Assembly: GCA_019925095.2 (NCBI GenBank)
Contig: CM034397.1
Coordinates: 9,319,763-9,383,762, forward strand
Origin: Dendrolimus kikuchii
Lineage: Eukaryota > Arthropoda > Insecta > Lepidoptera > Lasiocampidae
Reading direction: 5' to 3'
DNA: 64,000 nt
In this document: positions 10,091 to 22,687 of the stretch, piece after piece
Position numbering within the stretch: position 1 is the first letter of the stretch
Layout of the letters: the number at the start of each line of letters is the position of its first letter
Notes under the pieces: model-generated
What the model saw: the letters and a program-made list of their open reading frames with translations, nothing else
Told to the model about the DNA's origin: nothing
Database searches by the model: none
Made by a program: the position numbers and the translations under genes

Positions 10091-10556
10091 TTAGTTATCC
10101 CAATTTCTTTGGAGTCATAAAGTTCAGTATTTTATCTGAACGAAACTCATATTTTTATGGCAATAAATACTTATTTTTTCATTTCTTCTTTAATATACTA
10201 AATTTCATGAAATTTGTCTATCCAATCCATCGTGAAAAAAAAAGATACATACAATATATGAATGGATTATGTAACCTGCTTTTGAATTAATTTAAGTAAC
10301 TACTCACAGTACTTATTCAGGCTATAGTATTATCCATTGTACCTTTTGGGATTGATATTCTGACGTAGAATAATTATAACTATCATTACCTGTAACAAAC
10401 AATTGTTTATATCAGTTTAGATATCACATGGCTCATAATTTTTGATTAAAAAGCAGAAATCATCAGAAAACTTGTTTATAAAACGTATATACTTTTTGGC
10501 CTTTCTTTACTCTTCGGTGTATGCAGAGACACAAATGCTGAGTGCTATATCATAAA
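10091..10556. other. unassigned AT-rich DNA
   Basis: Nothing recognised. Confidence 0.4.
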
Positions 10557-10653
10557 GGCTCTCCACAATCTCGCATAAACGCAGAAATAAGCACAAGGCA
10601 TAAGAATCTGGAACGGGTTCTCGTGTTCTTTTCTCGCGAGAATGTGGAGCGCC
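10557..10653. repeat. short inverted-repeat unit, MITE-like
   Basis: ggctctccacaatctcgc at 10557-10574 pairs with tctcgcgagaatgtggagcgcc at about 10632-10653, allowing a few mismatches and a gap. The unit is about 97 bp with a unique centre. I could not see a target duplication. Confidence 0.4.
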
Positions 10654-13600
10654 TATTGCTAAGAGATCGAGTAACAGTCGAATTGGTCGTGAAGGTTGTA
10701 GAAATATTTTAAAAATGAATTAGTAACTAGGAGTAAATTAGCATGTAGCAATTAATTCAAACTATAAATCTATATTTAGTTCGAATCAAATACGCCCATT
10801 TAATTATATACCTAATAGTAGTTAATCCTCGCACTTAAATCATGTAAATTGTATTCATTCAAGCGAGACTTCATTCACCAAATTCAAGACGTCGTTTTGA
10901 TCAATAATTTGAATACAATGCTTTGCATATGACGCTTGACACATGAAAATAAGCCAAAATTTACCTTCAGAATCGATTTATTTATGTAGGATTCGCAGAA
11001 TACTTACTCTTTATTAGACACAAGAAAATATTTTACATAATAACTTTATTTATATACCAAAAGAGGTTTATTTATACCTAAATATTTTCTTTATAGACGG
11101 ACGAAAATAAATCCCAAATTCATCCATATAATTTTTAATTGATTCTCCAGTCATAGTTTAGTGCTGCTACACAATCATCGATAAATTTATTAAGTTACAG
11201 ATGTCTCATTAATGAAGAATATCTATTATTGAAAATCCAGAATATTTCTAAAGAATCCGAATTTCAAGTTCATTAAATTCAATCAAATTCAATTCATAAT
11301 AAAAATCTAATAATTTGAACAAAAAAATATTATTTGACAATATGCCCTTGTGAGCTTCTATAGAAAAATCCAAATTCTTGCAATATTAAATTCATATAAA
11401 AATTGTAGGAACGGGTGTGACGTGGAGCAATTAAAAATGAATAGAAACTGCGTTTCGCACACGAACCTATATCTCGAACTTCGCGGCACACTACCATAAA
11501 TCAAGGGGCGGTATACGCCATGTTTTACTAGTATAAACTGTCCCTTTTTATCTAATATGTTTGGGCGTATATCTAACTCCGTCTTACTTTGAGTTGGAGC
11601 TTCGAGGGCCCAAGGGAGGGGGAGCGGGGAGCTTGCTTGTCTAGTCGTGACGTATTACTTTGTTGGCGTTCGTAAAGGTCAGTCGTTCAGACAATATGGT
11701 TCAGTGCAAATAATCCATATAAGAATATAAAAACAATAACGATGAATATAAAAAAACTTATTACAAAATTGGTTTAATGCAGAGTTTCAGTATATAATAA
11801 ATATATTGGATTATGACATAACAATGGCGAATTACGGCCATCAATAGAACATAAAAAGATATTCACAGCCGTAGTGATGGTCACTAACAACTAATGAACT
11901 ACCTGATTCGAATATCGATATCGGCATGGGTGCTAATTACTAACCAACCATGCTGCCATAATAATGTATGCCGGATAGGTTCTCAATGCAAATCGCAAGT
12001 TCGATTCTAGAATAGCCAATGCGAGCAAAGGTTTATTGGACCACCCACACATATAACGTTTGTGTTTCGTACTATTTACTGAGACGTATTAAAAATGAAT
12101 CTATTCTGCAAATAGAAATTTACTGTTAGTAACAAAAGATAATCTGTGTAAAAAGGTATTTTTGAAATCAAAAGAGGAAGTGATGTTGGAAGTTTATCAC
12201 CCTTGTTAACACATGAAATTGTGTATAACACTCAATCGGACTACTAATGTTTACTTTAGCAACAAGCTTGTCCTGTCTGCCGATAAATAATGAGATCTTC
12301 GATGAATAATAATTCACCATAAACCTTATCTATTAATTCAAAGTTGCAGAATCACTTTTATTTTTCTTAGTAAAAAATATTTACATATATGTAAGTATTA
12401 GATATAAATGTGAAAGTGATTTTTTGTTGGTTTTATAGGAAATATAGGAATTTGGTATACCTAAATATCTAGGTATATTTTTTACTTTCGATAACAGAGA
12501 TGACCATGAGATACTTATTATCCTTAAAAATATGTAAGTCTGCAGGATACGAATTCGAAATTTAGGCGAGAGAAGTTAAATCTAAGAAAAATCTAATATA
12601 CATATACATAATAATCTACGTAGGTACTACGGATTACGTAGTACATGAACGTAGGATCCATATTTTATGGAAGCACATGTCGTATGTGGAATACTCTAGT
12701 TTTGCTTAATTCTTATTGGGATTGGATTTTACCTGTAAAAATCCTTAACGGAACACTTGAGTGTTAATTTTATTACTATGTTCTTATTTGTATAAACTAA
12801 TTCTCCGGCCATTAAAAGTATCGCGCCCTTGTTGGACATCTCATTGGTTGGTAATAAATAAGGCGTTATCTCTCGATATCGACCGCGCGCCGCACTGCTC
12901 CTCGCGGCGACCCACCCCCTCCTCTCTAATGAATTATAGAATGAACTCTCATCTAAATACAGAAAAAAGCTTTTAAAGGCACATATCAAAAATGCTTACA
13001 AAAGCCTACTAAGACAGGACTCAACAGATTTATAGCACTCCCTTTGTTAAATCACGTAATCTCCACGTGGAGCCGCGATATAAATGGAGGTAAATGAAAA
13101 TAAATGTAGTTCCTCATTCTGCTGCTTGCCTATTTACATTGTGCCCGAACATAAATCTGGCTCTCTTTAATGGTAATCTATTTTAAAAATTACCTGTTAA
13201 ATCACATTAGGACAGATAACACATTGTTTGGGGTATGTGGTAAAGAAAAAAATGTTTGTCGGTCGATTCGGTCGAGATTTGTTGTCTTCAGGGTGGCATT
13301 TACATCATTGGACCTCTCATATATTACACGGCACTGAATATATTAGAACACCCAATCGATTCTCTAAATATACAAATTTTATAATTGAATATATTAAATA
13401 TTTGTTTATTCCAAGTTTTGTATGCATGATACAAAAAAAATACTTAACCAATATATCATGCAGCTATCACCAGTGCGTGGGCGACTATCGAATTTAAATT
13501 AATGATTACCTATAGTCCGTGTTTCGGACATCAATTCATACGTGGTGTCGAATAGTTGTGCCGAGCCGGCTGTGCCCGTGGGGCTATTTTCGGCAGTTTC

Positions 13601-13746
13601 CGGGTATCTATTAGGTATATGTACCTATAACTTTGTTTGTTTAGCTTGTCTATATTCACAATGAGGTTTGCGACTAACAACCTAACAATAAAATAGCTTT
13701 AAAGATTAATTTAAAAAATTTGTTTCTATTTTTCAAATATGTTACA
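10654..13746. other. unassigned DNA with two more GC-rich blocks
   Basis: No supported gene. Around 11400-11710 the base composition is more even, with a purine-rich gggagggggagcgggg run near 11615 and an initiator-like tcagtc near 11680. Around 12830-12930 is a second short GC-rich block with overlapping short frames on both strands that do not look coding. A worn SINE-like B box (gttcgattc) occurs near 12000. These could be regulatory DNA or old repeats; sequence alone does not decide. Confidence 0.35.
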
Positions 13747-13960
13747 CTAGCTTTTGCCCGCGGCTTCGCTCGCGTTAATATTATCCTACGGAAACCGTAG
13801 GTACATTTTTCCGGCATAAAAAAGTAGCCTGTGCACTATTCCAGACTATAAACTATCTCTATACCAAATTTCATTCAGATCTGTATAGCCATTTTGGCAT
13901 GATTGAGCAACAAACATCCATTCAAACTTTCGCATATATATTATTAGTAGGTAAAGGAGA
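13747..13960 (-). mobile_element. Helitron-like non-autonomous element
   Basis: On the minus strand it ends GCGGGCAAAAGCTAG followed by T and begins TC preceded by A, as expected for Helitrons inserted between A and T. The hairpin-prone GAAGCCGCGGGC just before CTAG fits. The body matches 53074-53271 (plus): 'aatttggtatagag', 'tagtctggaatag', 'ggctactttttt', 'aacgcgagcga'. No Rep/helicase is present. Confidence 0.65.
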
Positions 13961-14228
13961 TTTTTCCAAGTACGAATTATAGATAAATTTGTGGGAAGGA
14001 ATTTTATTTCAATAATATGGGATCGAATCCTAGCGGTGAGGCATACTTCACTTTGGTTGTTTTTAATCAATTTATTTAGAAAGTATACCCTTAAAATGAC
14101 CTCAAAATCACGATTGTTCCTATTTGAAACCCACTAAACCGACTTAGATGGCATGGCGCGTTTCGATCCCCAAAAAATAAGAAAGCCTGAACCCAACAGT
14201 AGCACATTTATGTGCTTATTATTATCTA

Positions 14229-14493
14229 CTAGCGGTCTCGGCAGTCTTTGCCTGCCCTGAAAAAATAAAAATCTAGAACCCGATTCCAGCACCAAGTATT
14301 TTGTTTAGATTGATGGGTTACATTATTGAAGTTTAAGTAGGGATTCCTAATTTTTATATAATCTATATAAATCAGGGATAATATAGCATTCGAATAGTGA
14401 AAGAATTTTTGAAATCGGTCCAGTAGTTTTTAAGATTATTCGTTACAAACATATAAAATACAAATCAATTCATCTTTATAATATTAGTATAGA
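14229..14493 (-). mobile_element. Helitron-like non-autonomous element
   Basis: Minus strand: TCTATACTAATATTATAAAG at the 5' end (right side), CTAG at 14229-14232, flanked by A and T. It contains the common 'ctactggaccgatttcaaaaattc' type body and a 3' part 'cagggcaggcaaagactgcc', also seen at 23851-24184 and 44444-44974. Confidence 0.65.
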
Positions 14494-14638
14494 TTAATAT
14501 ATAAAATTTTAAAATTATCTTTGAGAACGTATCAGTAACTTAACTATCGAGTTGTCTTTTCAGTTACTCATAGAGATAACAATACGAAACACAACACTTT
14601 ATAAAAGCAACATTTGATAAGCTTTTTGTAAGTAAATA

Positions 14639-14944
14639 TCACAACAGAAATGCGTTTTTAAAATAGTTAGGGATGCGACTTTCCACGGACTCGATATTTC
14701 GCGGCGTAAGTTCGCCTACATACGTGAGAGGTGCCATGCAAACGCAATATGAAATAAGAAGGCGAATAAAAAGCCTTGGTCTGGGGCCATAAATTACAAG
14801 CAGATCTGGCCGAAAGATGCTGAGTCGGGTAACTTGACAGCAAAACGTTGGGATCTTTATCGAACGTAAATTGCAAAGTTTTTTCTTATTGCTTTGGCCG
14901 TCTTCTTTAGGAGGAAAATAGGAAGACAGATTTCCGCATTTCAT
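14639..14944 (-). other. unexplained GC-balanced block, open in two minus-strand frames
   Basis: About 300 bases with clearly more G+C than the surroundings, open as a 101-codon frame and, overlapping it, a 69-codon frame on the same strand. Neither product has a domain I recognise, there is no clear splice signal pair, and the codon usage does not favour one frame. It may be a conserved noncoding block, an old repeat, or an exon. I do not call a gene. Confidence 0.3.
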
Positions 14945-16983
14945 TTCCTAACTCGTACCTAATCAGTACATTCAGCATTAGATTTTTAATAAATGTAGAT
15001 AGGTACTCATAGAGCAATTTAGTCGGCCCCTCTGCCTTAAATTCTGTATACATAGACATTACAATATTTCAGTTTAGAGAAAATAAATCCATACTGTATG
15101 GTACATTCCCTTTTTTGGATGAAGTGTCTTAACGTTTATTCCCGTTATAGAAAATAAATACATATATACCAAATTTCATAATAATTGATTCGTTTCCAAG
15201 ACTGAAGGAGAAAATAAACGTATAAATACTACCCCATTTAATATAGGTAGGTACCTTTTACTCGTAGGTACGAGTAAAAGTTATTTGAAACATTATGTTC
15301 AAAGTGAAATGTATATTATAACAAAAGTTACATACTCGTATTATAAGTACATTGTACATCAACAACAAGTAATGTAATAATTATTATCTATGACTTGATA
15401 TAAGTATGATATATTAATAGGCAGAACTCATATTGTGAATGGTAATACTTTAAGTTATATTTGTAAAAAAATAGGACAATACGTAATTGAAACTTTAAAA
15501 CATTTGAAAGCAATGTATAAAATTCTATGGTTAACAAAAAATAGGATTCATAAAACTGAGACTCGCAAGAAAAATCGAAATTCTTCTTGCGAGCCTAAGA
15601 TTTAAACATAAAATAAAATATAATATTTACAGATGCTATAAAATAAATAGAACCAAATTTATTTTTATTTTCGGATGTTTGAAACGATCTGTTAATAAAA
15701 TAACTTAATTTAATGTCTCCCTTAAAAGTCATTTAAACTAAAAACCATTTTATCCCTAGATACAATCATGAAGATATGGCACATATCGTAAAGCAAAGCA
15801 AATAGTTTGGCCATTTATTAAGGTTTATCGATACGTGACGCGGCAATTAGCACATCACTAGACAAAGCGCTTTCGGGTGTAAGCCTACAAATCAAACTGA
15901 TAGCATCTTCTACAAATTTGAATCGGATCATATTTATGATTTGCCTTTTTCACGGCTACGTTTTGGGATATATAAAATATAAATCACTGATAAATGGTTA
16001 TTGGGTTTCGTACTTAATTCGAACTTTGTTACCTACCGCCCATGATATTCGTAAACATTTCCCAAATATTGTGGGCCCATACTGATATCAGCACTCGTAC
16101 GAAGTACGACCTTTTATCCCAAATCCCAATCAGAATATGTAAAAAGTCCTATTGGTAAAAAAAGAAAAAATACTGAAAAGTTCCCACGGTATCCTTTTCA
16201 TTATCCGCAACAACATAATAATAATAACAAAAGCATGTAAAAGCACCTACTTGGTTAAACAGTAATCGCATAAACAAACCCCTACAATAAAGCCAAATAA
16301 ACGCTCGAGAACGCTATCCAATCGCACCTTGGATCGCACATAAAAGCCCATGAACACCGGTGAAATTGAATACACCGCTGCTCAACAGGAGCATCCAAAT
16401 ATTGCATTCCCGACCGTACTCGGTCGGGTAATATCGAGCACGAGAGTAGACTTCGTTAGTGCCCATAAAATCGTTTACGAGCTGCCGAAGAACCCTCTTC
16501 AATAAACGTGCCATAAAAGTTCAGTTATTCAACGCTAGATGGCGACACTAGTGGCCGCTTCAAGCTGTTGTGACGATTTTTACTGCCATCTATGGAGCTT
16601 TTTAAGCGTTTAAGGACGGTGAGTAAAAGAGAGCGCTATCGTGTGACCTCTTGCTCTGGTAGAATTCCAGTGAAGTTAGGCGCATTTGGTGAACGGTCAA
16701 GAGTGAATCGTGCGTTAAGCAAGCGGTTCTTTAAATCTTATTTTTTATATGATATATGTTTAAGTGGGTTTATTTTGTTCATTATTTGTAATCGTTTTAT
16801 TTTTTATTATGAAGATATATAATTAAGGAATCTTAAAGAAGCTTTTCTTTCTATTTAGTTTCCCTGTCATTCTTACAGGTATAAATATAGTAAGTATATT
16901 CGAGTTAAATAATGAAGTGTTTTTTTTATTATTATTCATGAATATTAAAACTTCTGCCATGTTAATCTTTAGTATGTTAAAAA
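14945..16983. other. unassigned DNA with small foldbacks and a possible 5' exon
   Basis: AT-rich. Small perfect hairpins are visible: cttttactcg/cgagtaaaag at about 15248-15273, ctcgcaagaa/ttcttgcgag at about 15562-15592, and cccgaccg/cggtcggg near 16408-16427. At 16521 an initiator-like tcagtt is followed at 16592 by an ATG and at 16619 by a strong splice-donor sequence (acg|gtgagt). This is weak evidence for a short first exon and nothing downstream confirms it. Confidence 0.3.
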
Positions 16984-17377
16984 TCTAAACTTGCCGTATC
17001 TATACATTGAAGCTATTAAAAAAAACAACTGGAGTAGACTATATAAACGATGGAGAACACGATGCAATATTTTTAGATTTCTTGTCTGATAGTCTGTTTA
17101 TTCGGGATTCACGTAAAAACTACTGGACCGATTTCGATGCGGTTTACGCCGATCGACAGAAAAATCCTACATTTAAAATCTGCGCTACTTTTTATCCTGG
17201 GAATTGGGCGAATTTATCTGCGAGCGGTTTAAAGTTGTTTGGGTGCATAAAAATCGGCTTATTCCGACACAATTTTCACTAAAACGATAGCTTACATTAT
17301 TTTTCAAATACTGCGACACTTTGTCCCGGGGCGGGAGTTTCAAGTCAAGCGTGGACAAAGTCGCAAGCATATCCTAG
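16984..17377 (+). mobile_element. Helitron-like element, 'cccgcggga' family
   Basis: Begins A|TCTAAACTTGCC and ends ...GCATATCCTAG|T. It shares with 25990-26263, 47755-48263 and 60004-60551 the block 'gattcacgtaaaaactactgg', 'cagatttaaaatgtagg'-like text and 'cgacacaattttcactaaaacgatagctt'. The frame at 17007-17282 is not a gene; its translation follows the repeat. Confidence 0.65.
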
Positions 17378-18785
17378 TTGCAAATAAAAAAAGTAATAGA
17401 TAACTACGTTGAAAACGCAATAAATTTAAACTCAACTTTTTCATAGATAGACGAACACATTGTAGTGAGGGAGGACTATGACCTACATATTTCATAATAA
17501 TAGTAAAAGTTACTTTTTAAGATAAGGCTATCATTCCGGTAAGAACTTTCATACGTGTAGTCGATATAACCTATATTTTATTGTATGACATTTAAAACAT
17601 TATTAGGCGTTGTAGTGCTGGCTGGAAAAAACTAAAAATATAGTAAAACCAGCAACATTTAAATTTCGAAGCGAACCCGTACTAAGTCGTGTGATGAACG
17701 GTTTCACGCGCATTACGCCCGCGGGGCCATTTTAGGGCTACCAACACAAACATAAAAGAAAAAAAACATTTTCTGAAATAAAATTCATACTACATTAGTT
17801 AAAGCTGTGATAGGAGTTTGTTAGTTATATCCAAATATACTTAACTTAAACTTATATATTAAGTTTGAAATTATGGTATGTAGTATGAAATTGTTAATGT
17901 TTAAACATATTCTAATACTTTTTTTACAATATTTGTATTCATGTACCAGCCCTATGTATAATCTACACATAGTCGGTGGTCTCATTAGATCACGCCCTTA
18001 TAAGATATTTCATTTTTTCTTTATTTTTTAAATTATAAGTCACGAGAAACGACCGCGTGCCGCGTACGGGTCTTCGCGTGAACTGTTTTGAACACTAGTA
18101 AGATACGAGCAAAGAGCGCTAAAATAGTGCATAATTTTACGATTACTCTTTGTAATACAATGATATTGACTCTAGCCTGACTTACGAGCATCAAACTTTC
18201 GTTAATGTAAGTGGTACTCAACTGTTCTATGTATAATGTTTATATATTTACAGGTTAGAGTAAAAAAAACTTAAGTTTACGTGGTTAGAAAAAAATATTG
18301 GTAGATCCATCTAAATATCTTCTTTGCGCATTAGTTTATTTTTATGTTCGTTTTTCATAAACAGTTACTAATTAACAAATTATTTTATAATTTAATTTCA
18401 ATTTGGCATAAAAAATTTTGAAAAGTTTTAATATCTACCATTTATGGATGTGCTGAAAAAATAAGAGATGTTTAGCAAAATAATTATAATAAAAACAATA
18501 CCTACGACCATTCAATTGAAGCTCGTCGTAGACTGTGTGATCTACTATCTTCCATATATGGTTAGTTGTATTTACTTACGTCACGCTTCACGCTCTATCG
18601 CCAACCTCAAGTTTCTCTTCTTGCTCATACAAATATGTAAGTATCAAAAGACCTGGACATATAGTGACGAGTGGATTACCTGGTAGGTTTATTTGGTGGA
18701 TCCAAGCATATAAACCACTTTAATAGGTCTTAACTATAGGGTAACGAAGCCAAATTCGAAAAATCTCAAAGTATAAAATCGGCAA
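17378..18785. other. unassigned AT-rich DNA
   Basis: Nothing recognised except a short GC-richer patch near 17660-17750. Confidence 0.4.
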
Positions 18786-18997
18786 ACACACACATTGTAT
18801 GAAATAATAATCCCTAAGTTAAGCAAGTTACATTTGTGTCATGGATAATATACAGCGGACCACTCTGGAACCGATTCCAGACACCCAGGCCAAAAAATTC
18901 ATTTACGAAATTTACTACACCAGGAATCAAAGCCGGAGCTTCTGCGTTGTAGTGAGGTTGATCGACAAAAGCTTAGCCCTCTCAACCATAGAGGTCA
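18786..18997 (-). mobile_element. SINE-A copy, minus strand
   Basis: Reverse complement of the unit at 9862-10090: tail at 18786-18850, the 'ggaaccgattccagacacc' body region, then the tRNA-like head ending near 18997 (tctatggttgagagggctaag read on the minus strand). The B box is worn. The small frame 18841-19041 is this SINE read in translation. Confidence 0.7.
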
Positions 18998-21235
18998 CTA
19001 AAGTATTAAAATTGATATTAAAATCAGCCTATCTTTTATAAGCAAAAAATGCTACAATCATAATATTATGTCAATACGATAACAAGACACTACCTCGTTA
19101 CTTCTGTTCTCCACTGAAAAAGTCATAGAAAATTCTGTTTCGCATTTCAGATTATAATGCATAGTAAAAGATCACGTTAATAATACATTCTCGTCCAATA
19201 AGTGTGGTCAATTTTAAACTTTAATTATTTTTTGCTACATAAACTTTATCTATACAACAACATTGTTTTATGAAATTTAAAAAAAGGTTTACAGCAATAG
19301 AGACATTTTAGTCATCCCGTCTAATATAATTTTGATAAGCAATTTATTTTCATTTGGGTAGACATGTTGTAAGGCAACTAATCTACAGGTAGATGTTCTG
19401 TCTATAAACCTAGATATTTGTAACGATTATGAAGTAGGTAAACATCTTATCACCTTTTAAATGAATTTGGACTACCCAGTAATTTTACCAGCAAAAAGTA
19501 AATTAACATATTAATTAATATTTACGTCATTAAATCACCTTTCTATCGCGGATGGAAAACTCTATTATTTACTAAAACTAAACTCTATTAAGTAGTTACT
19601 ACTTATGTGAGATAGATCAACTATGGTTTTCATTAGGTACCTACATTATTTTGTTAAGTAAATAGCCGAAGTAATAGTTTAGGATCTACGATAACCTTGA
19701 TACGGCTAATATAAGTCTTAAAAGTCATTGCGATGTGGATTAAATCCTGAACTAAGGCTCTTCGATATAATAATTAAGAAAGCAAATTTAAATATTTTCA
19801 TAAAGGATTATGGAAATCCACAGAAAGTGCAGGAATTAGTCGACAATAGGCTAAAAATAAGGTGCTCAAATTGTTCCTTTAGTTAAAGGACTGTTATAAA
19901 ATTGTAATTAAATTAAATAAAAAAAATAAATATTCTTATAATTTAAAAGTAAAGCCACCGAAGTAATATATCGTGATAAAATCAGTACATCTAAATTATC
20001 ACTATGGAAAACGCGGAAATCCTCTTTCCACAAGCGTGACGAGTATACCTACATATTGTTAGTAGGTCAAAACGGTTAGCTGCTAGGCTGTTCAATATTT
20101 GCAACATAAATATCCAATAATATTCTATTGACAGATTTGAACGTTTTATTTTTATTCTGATAGGAAAAAGAATCATAATATACCTACTGAAATAACATTG
20201 GTTCTCATTAGATTAAATAAAAATAACAATATAGTTGGTTTTATATTGTAAATATTGAAATATTAGCACTTCTGATTTATTATAAGAATTTACTTTTATT
20301 TAAACGTGACGAATTAATAACTCAACGTTTTGTTCTTAACTTATATAAAATAGAAAGTTTAATAAAAGTAAAATGAAGGGAAAAGACGATAAGGAAATAT
20401 TCGTTTATTTAGTCATTTACCTACATTACAACCTTTTCAGAACATTATTACACTAACTAGTAAACATAACCATAGTTATTGCATATTATTTAATTGATAC
20501 ATTAAAAGATTAAATCGTTAATTAAATTGTTAACAAAATTAAAACAAGTGATGGTAACAAGCATCAACCGCTTAAACATGACTACAACATGATTTTCTTG
20601 TTTTGAATAAACAAATTATCAGAATATATTCATTAATCAATAGCCGAATTCATTTCTTATAATTTATAGACAATGTATGAAAATCTATACAAAACGTGTT
20701 CACAATATAAATCTCTATAAAATTGATCTCATCTTAAATAATATCATCTTGTAGACTGTAGAGGGACCGTACAAGTACAACAAGTACAAACAGCAAATAA
20801 ATCACTCTCCCTTAAAATATTATTTTTACACTTTAGACAAAAACGATCTCTCTGTTTTGTCATTCAATTCATACAACGTGCAAGCCTATTTTATTATTTA
20901 ATTAAATAACTAAAAAGGCATTTTTCCATATGGTTATAAGATTTTAACAATAGGTCATTTACATTGTTATATCAAAATCGTTTTATATTATATATTATTT
21001 TATTTTATATATTTGATATGTGAATCAAAATATTATAATTAGTTCTTAATATATCCCATTGGTTCTGCCAAATTTATTTTGATAAAAATACCAAACTAAT
21101 ATTTATTTATAGATATATACATACAAATGTTAATAAAGAATTAAAAAATTAAATATAGTATTAATTAGTAATTATTATAATATAATAATTATATTCGTAT
21201 ATATTTTGTAAACGTTTGTAATTTTGTAACGAACG
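18998..21235. other. unassigned AT-rich DNA
   Basis: Over 2 kb of very AT-rich DNA without a supported gene or element. Confidence 0.4.
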
Positions 21236-21303
21236 TATTATAGTTTTAATACAGTCATTTACTTAGGTATACATGAGTAATGACTGTATTTAAACTATAA
21301 TAA
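21236..21303. repeat. 68-bp near-perfect hairpin
   Basis: Arms 21236-21262 and 21277-21303 are almost perfectly complementary (core aatacagtcat / atgactgtatt), with a 14-base loop ttaggtatacatga. Size and shape resemble a microRNA precursor or a very short MITE. I do not recognise a known microRNA seed in it. Confidence 0.5.
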
Positions 21304-21734
21304 TAATCGACCTTCAGATCATGATCAAAAACGATTATGCAATAGGTATCTACTAAAATAAATTGAGTTTCGTCGACTAGTAGATACGCAAGATCAAATT
21401 AAACCTAAGTAATAAATAATAATTATTAAAATCACTTAGGTCGTTCGACAGTGTTATTACTTTAATTACTCAGTTCATCACAATGATTACAGCACACCTA
21501 ATAAGTATTGACATGTTGCCACCGCTGATCTTTAATAAATAATTTATTTTGATAGTCATTTTTTATGCTAACGCTACATTCGAAACTGGTTTACGGGTAT
21601 ACTTTATGTTATACTTACTACTGACACGAAATATTTTGCTTTTTTGAATATTTAAGAACTAGACTTTTAGCTTGGCGTGAATAGAATAGCGATGTGGGTT
21701 ATAAAAATAAGAGTATATAGCATAGTTAGGAAGC
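21304..21734. other. unassigned DNA
   Basis: Nothing recognised. The last 11 bases (21724-21734, agttaggaagc) repeat at 22018-22028. Confidence 0.4.
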
Positions 21735-22017
21735 AATGCTATCCGTGCAGGAACGGAGAAAGAATACAATTTCCTGCGGCCGGGCGGCCTGTCGTAAGAG
21801 GCGACTTTACAACCCACAGCCAGGTGGTAGGGCATTTGCCCGACTGGATGGCTACCACCCCTAGTCTAAAGCATGTCGCCATAACAACCTTGAGTTGTGT
21901 TCCGGCATTAGTGACCAGGTTCCAGTTTCCCTTAAGAGGGCAGCAGCGTATTTGTAGCACCTTCGGTGTTGCAAATGTCCATAGGCGATGGTGACCGCTT
22001 TCCATCAAGTGAAAGGA
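21735..22017 (+). mobile_element. repeat B, copy 1 (3'-truncated, 11-bp flanking repeat)
   Basis: Begins with the family start tatccgtgcagg (21740) and runs through 'ggtggcctgtcgtaagaggcgac'-like, 'ccaccccta', 'cataacaacctt', 'ccggcattagtgaccagg' and 'ggcgatgg' blocks to 'tccatcaagtg'. The usual end ('ggccgtctgcctgtctgctgaactcctgcaat' plus A-run) is missing. Perfect 11-bp repeats agttaggaagc flank it at 21724-21734 and 22018-22028, as expected from target-primed insertion. Overlapping frames on both strands are this repeat, not genes. Confidence 0.75.
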
Positions 22018-22524
22018 AGTTAGGAAGCCTGTCAATGATAAATATTTCGTCTTCTTCGTAATTAATAAAATTATAATATGAATCAAGGTACTAGTACAGT
22101 CAGGGAACGAAAATGTTCGTCACCTTAAAGTTAACTTTGGTTTGCACAAGTACAAGAAACAATACTGCCAACATTTTATTAATTTTTACATTTGTAAAAT
22201 ATACAAACGTAAAAAAAGAAAATTTTAATGTCGACAGTGACAGACGCTAACATTAACACTAAAAACAAAGAGGATATAATCACTACGTTTAACATAAATA
22301 TTACCAATAAAAAGGTTTTACATGTCTAAACAATCTTCTTAGACAAGATAGAAAATCAAACAACTTTAATCTATGTAATTTTAAACTGTATTGTCAAATA
22401 ATTTTCTGTGGAAAAATCTGTTCTGTGACTTAGTTTGAAACGGTTACATGTGCTTGCGAATCGTAAAATGAATCAATTTGAAAACTGGCGAACATTTTCT
22501 TACCACTACTGTACAAGCACTTTA

Positions 22525-22641
22525 AACAGACGTGTGCTTATGAAGAAGTTAATGAAACTAGACGAAGCGACAGATGTATGTCAAGATCGTAACAAGTGTA
22601 GCCCAATTGTACCACTATGGGAAATATGCGTGATATTATGA
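22525..22641 (+). pseudogene. LINE tail relic (RTE-like)
   Basis: In frame with 22435-22641 the translation contains LNRRVLMKKLMKLDEA and TDVCQDRNK, matching the NRRACM...VxEAxxVCxDRxKW pattern of the tails at 7341-7567 and 45062-45400. Only this segment is recognisable. Confidence 0.45.
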
Positions 22642-22687
22642 ATATATGTACGTAATTGTGTAAGATTTCTTTATTGCTTTTAAATCT

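Noticed and set aside
10048..10290. 80-codon plus-strand frame
   Set aside because: Begins inside the SINE-A tail and continues into AT-rich DNA; phenylalanine/tyrosine/isoleucine-rich translation typical of chance frames.
13228..13497. 89-codon plus-strand frame
   Set aside because: No recognisable domain, AT-biased codons, no start context or splice signals; the expected length for chance frames here.
17007..17282. 91-codon plus-strand frame
   Set aside because: Coincides with a Helitron-like repeat that has other copies with disrupted frames.
21677..22086. Overlapping 105- and 115-codon frames on both strands
   Set aside because: Both are repeat B read in translation; the same peptides recur at 42514-42817, 44608-44838 and 54376-54712.
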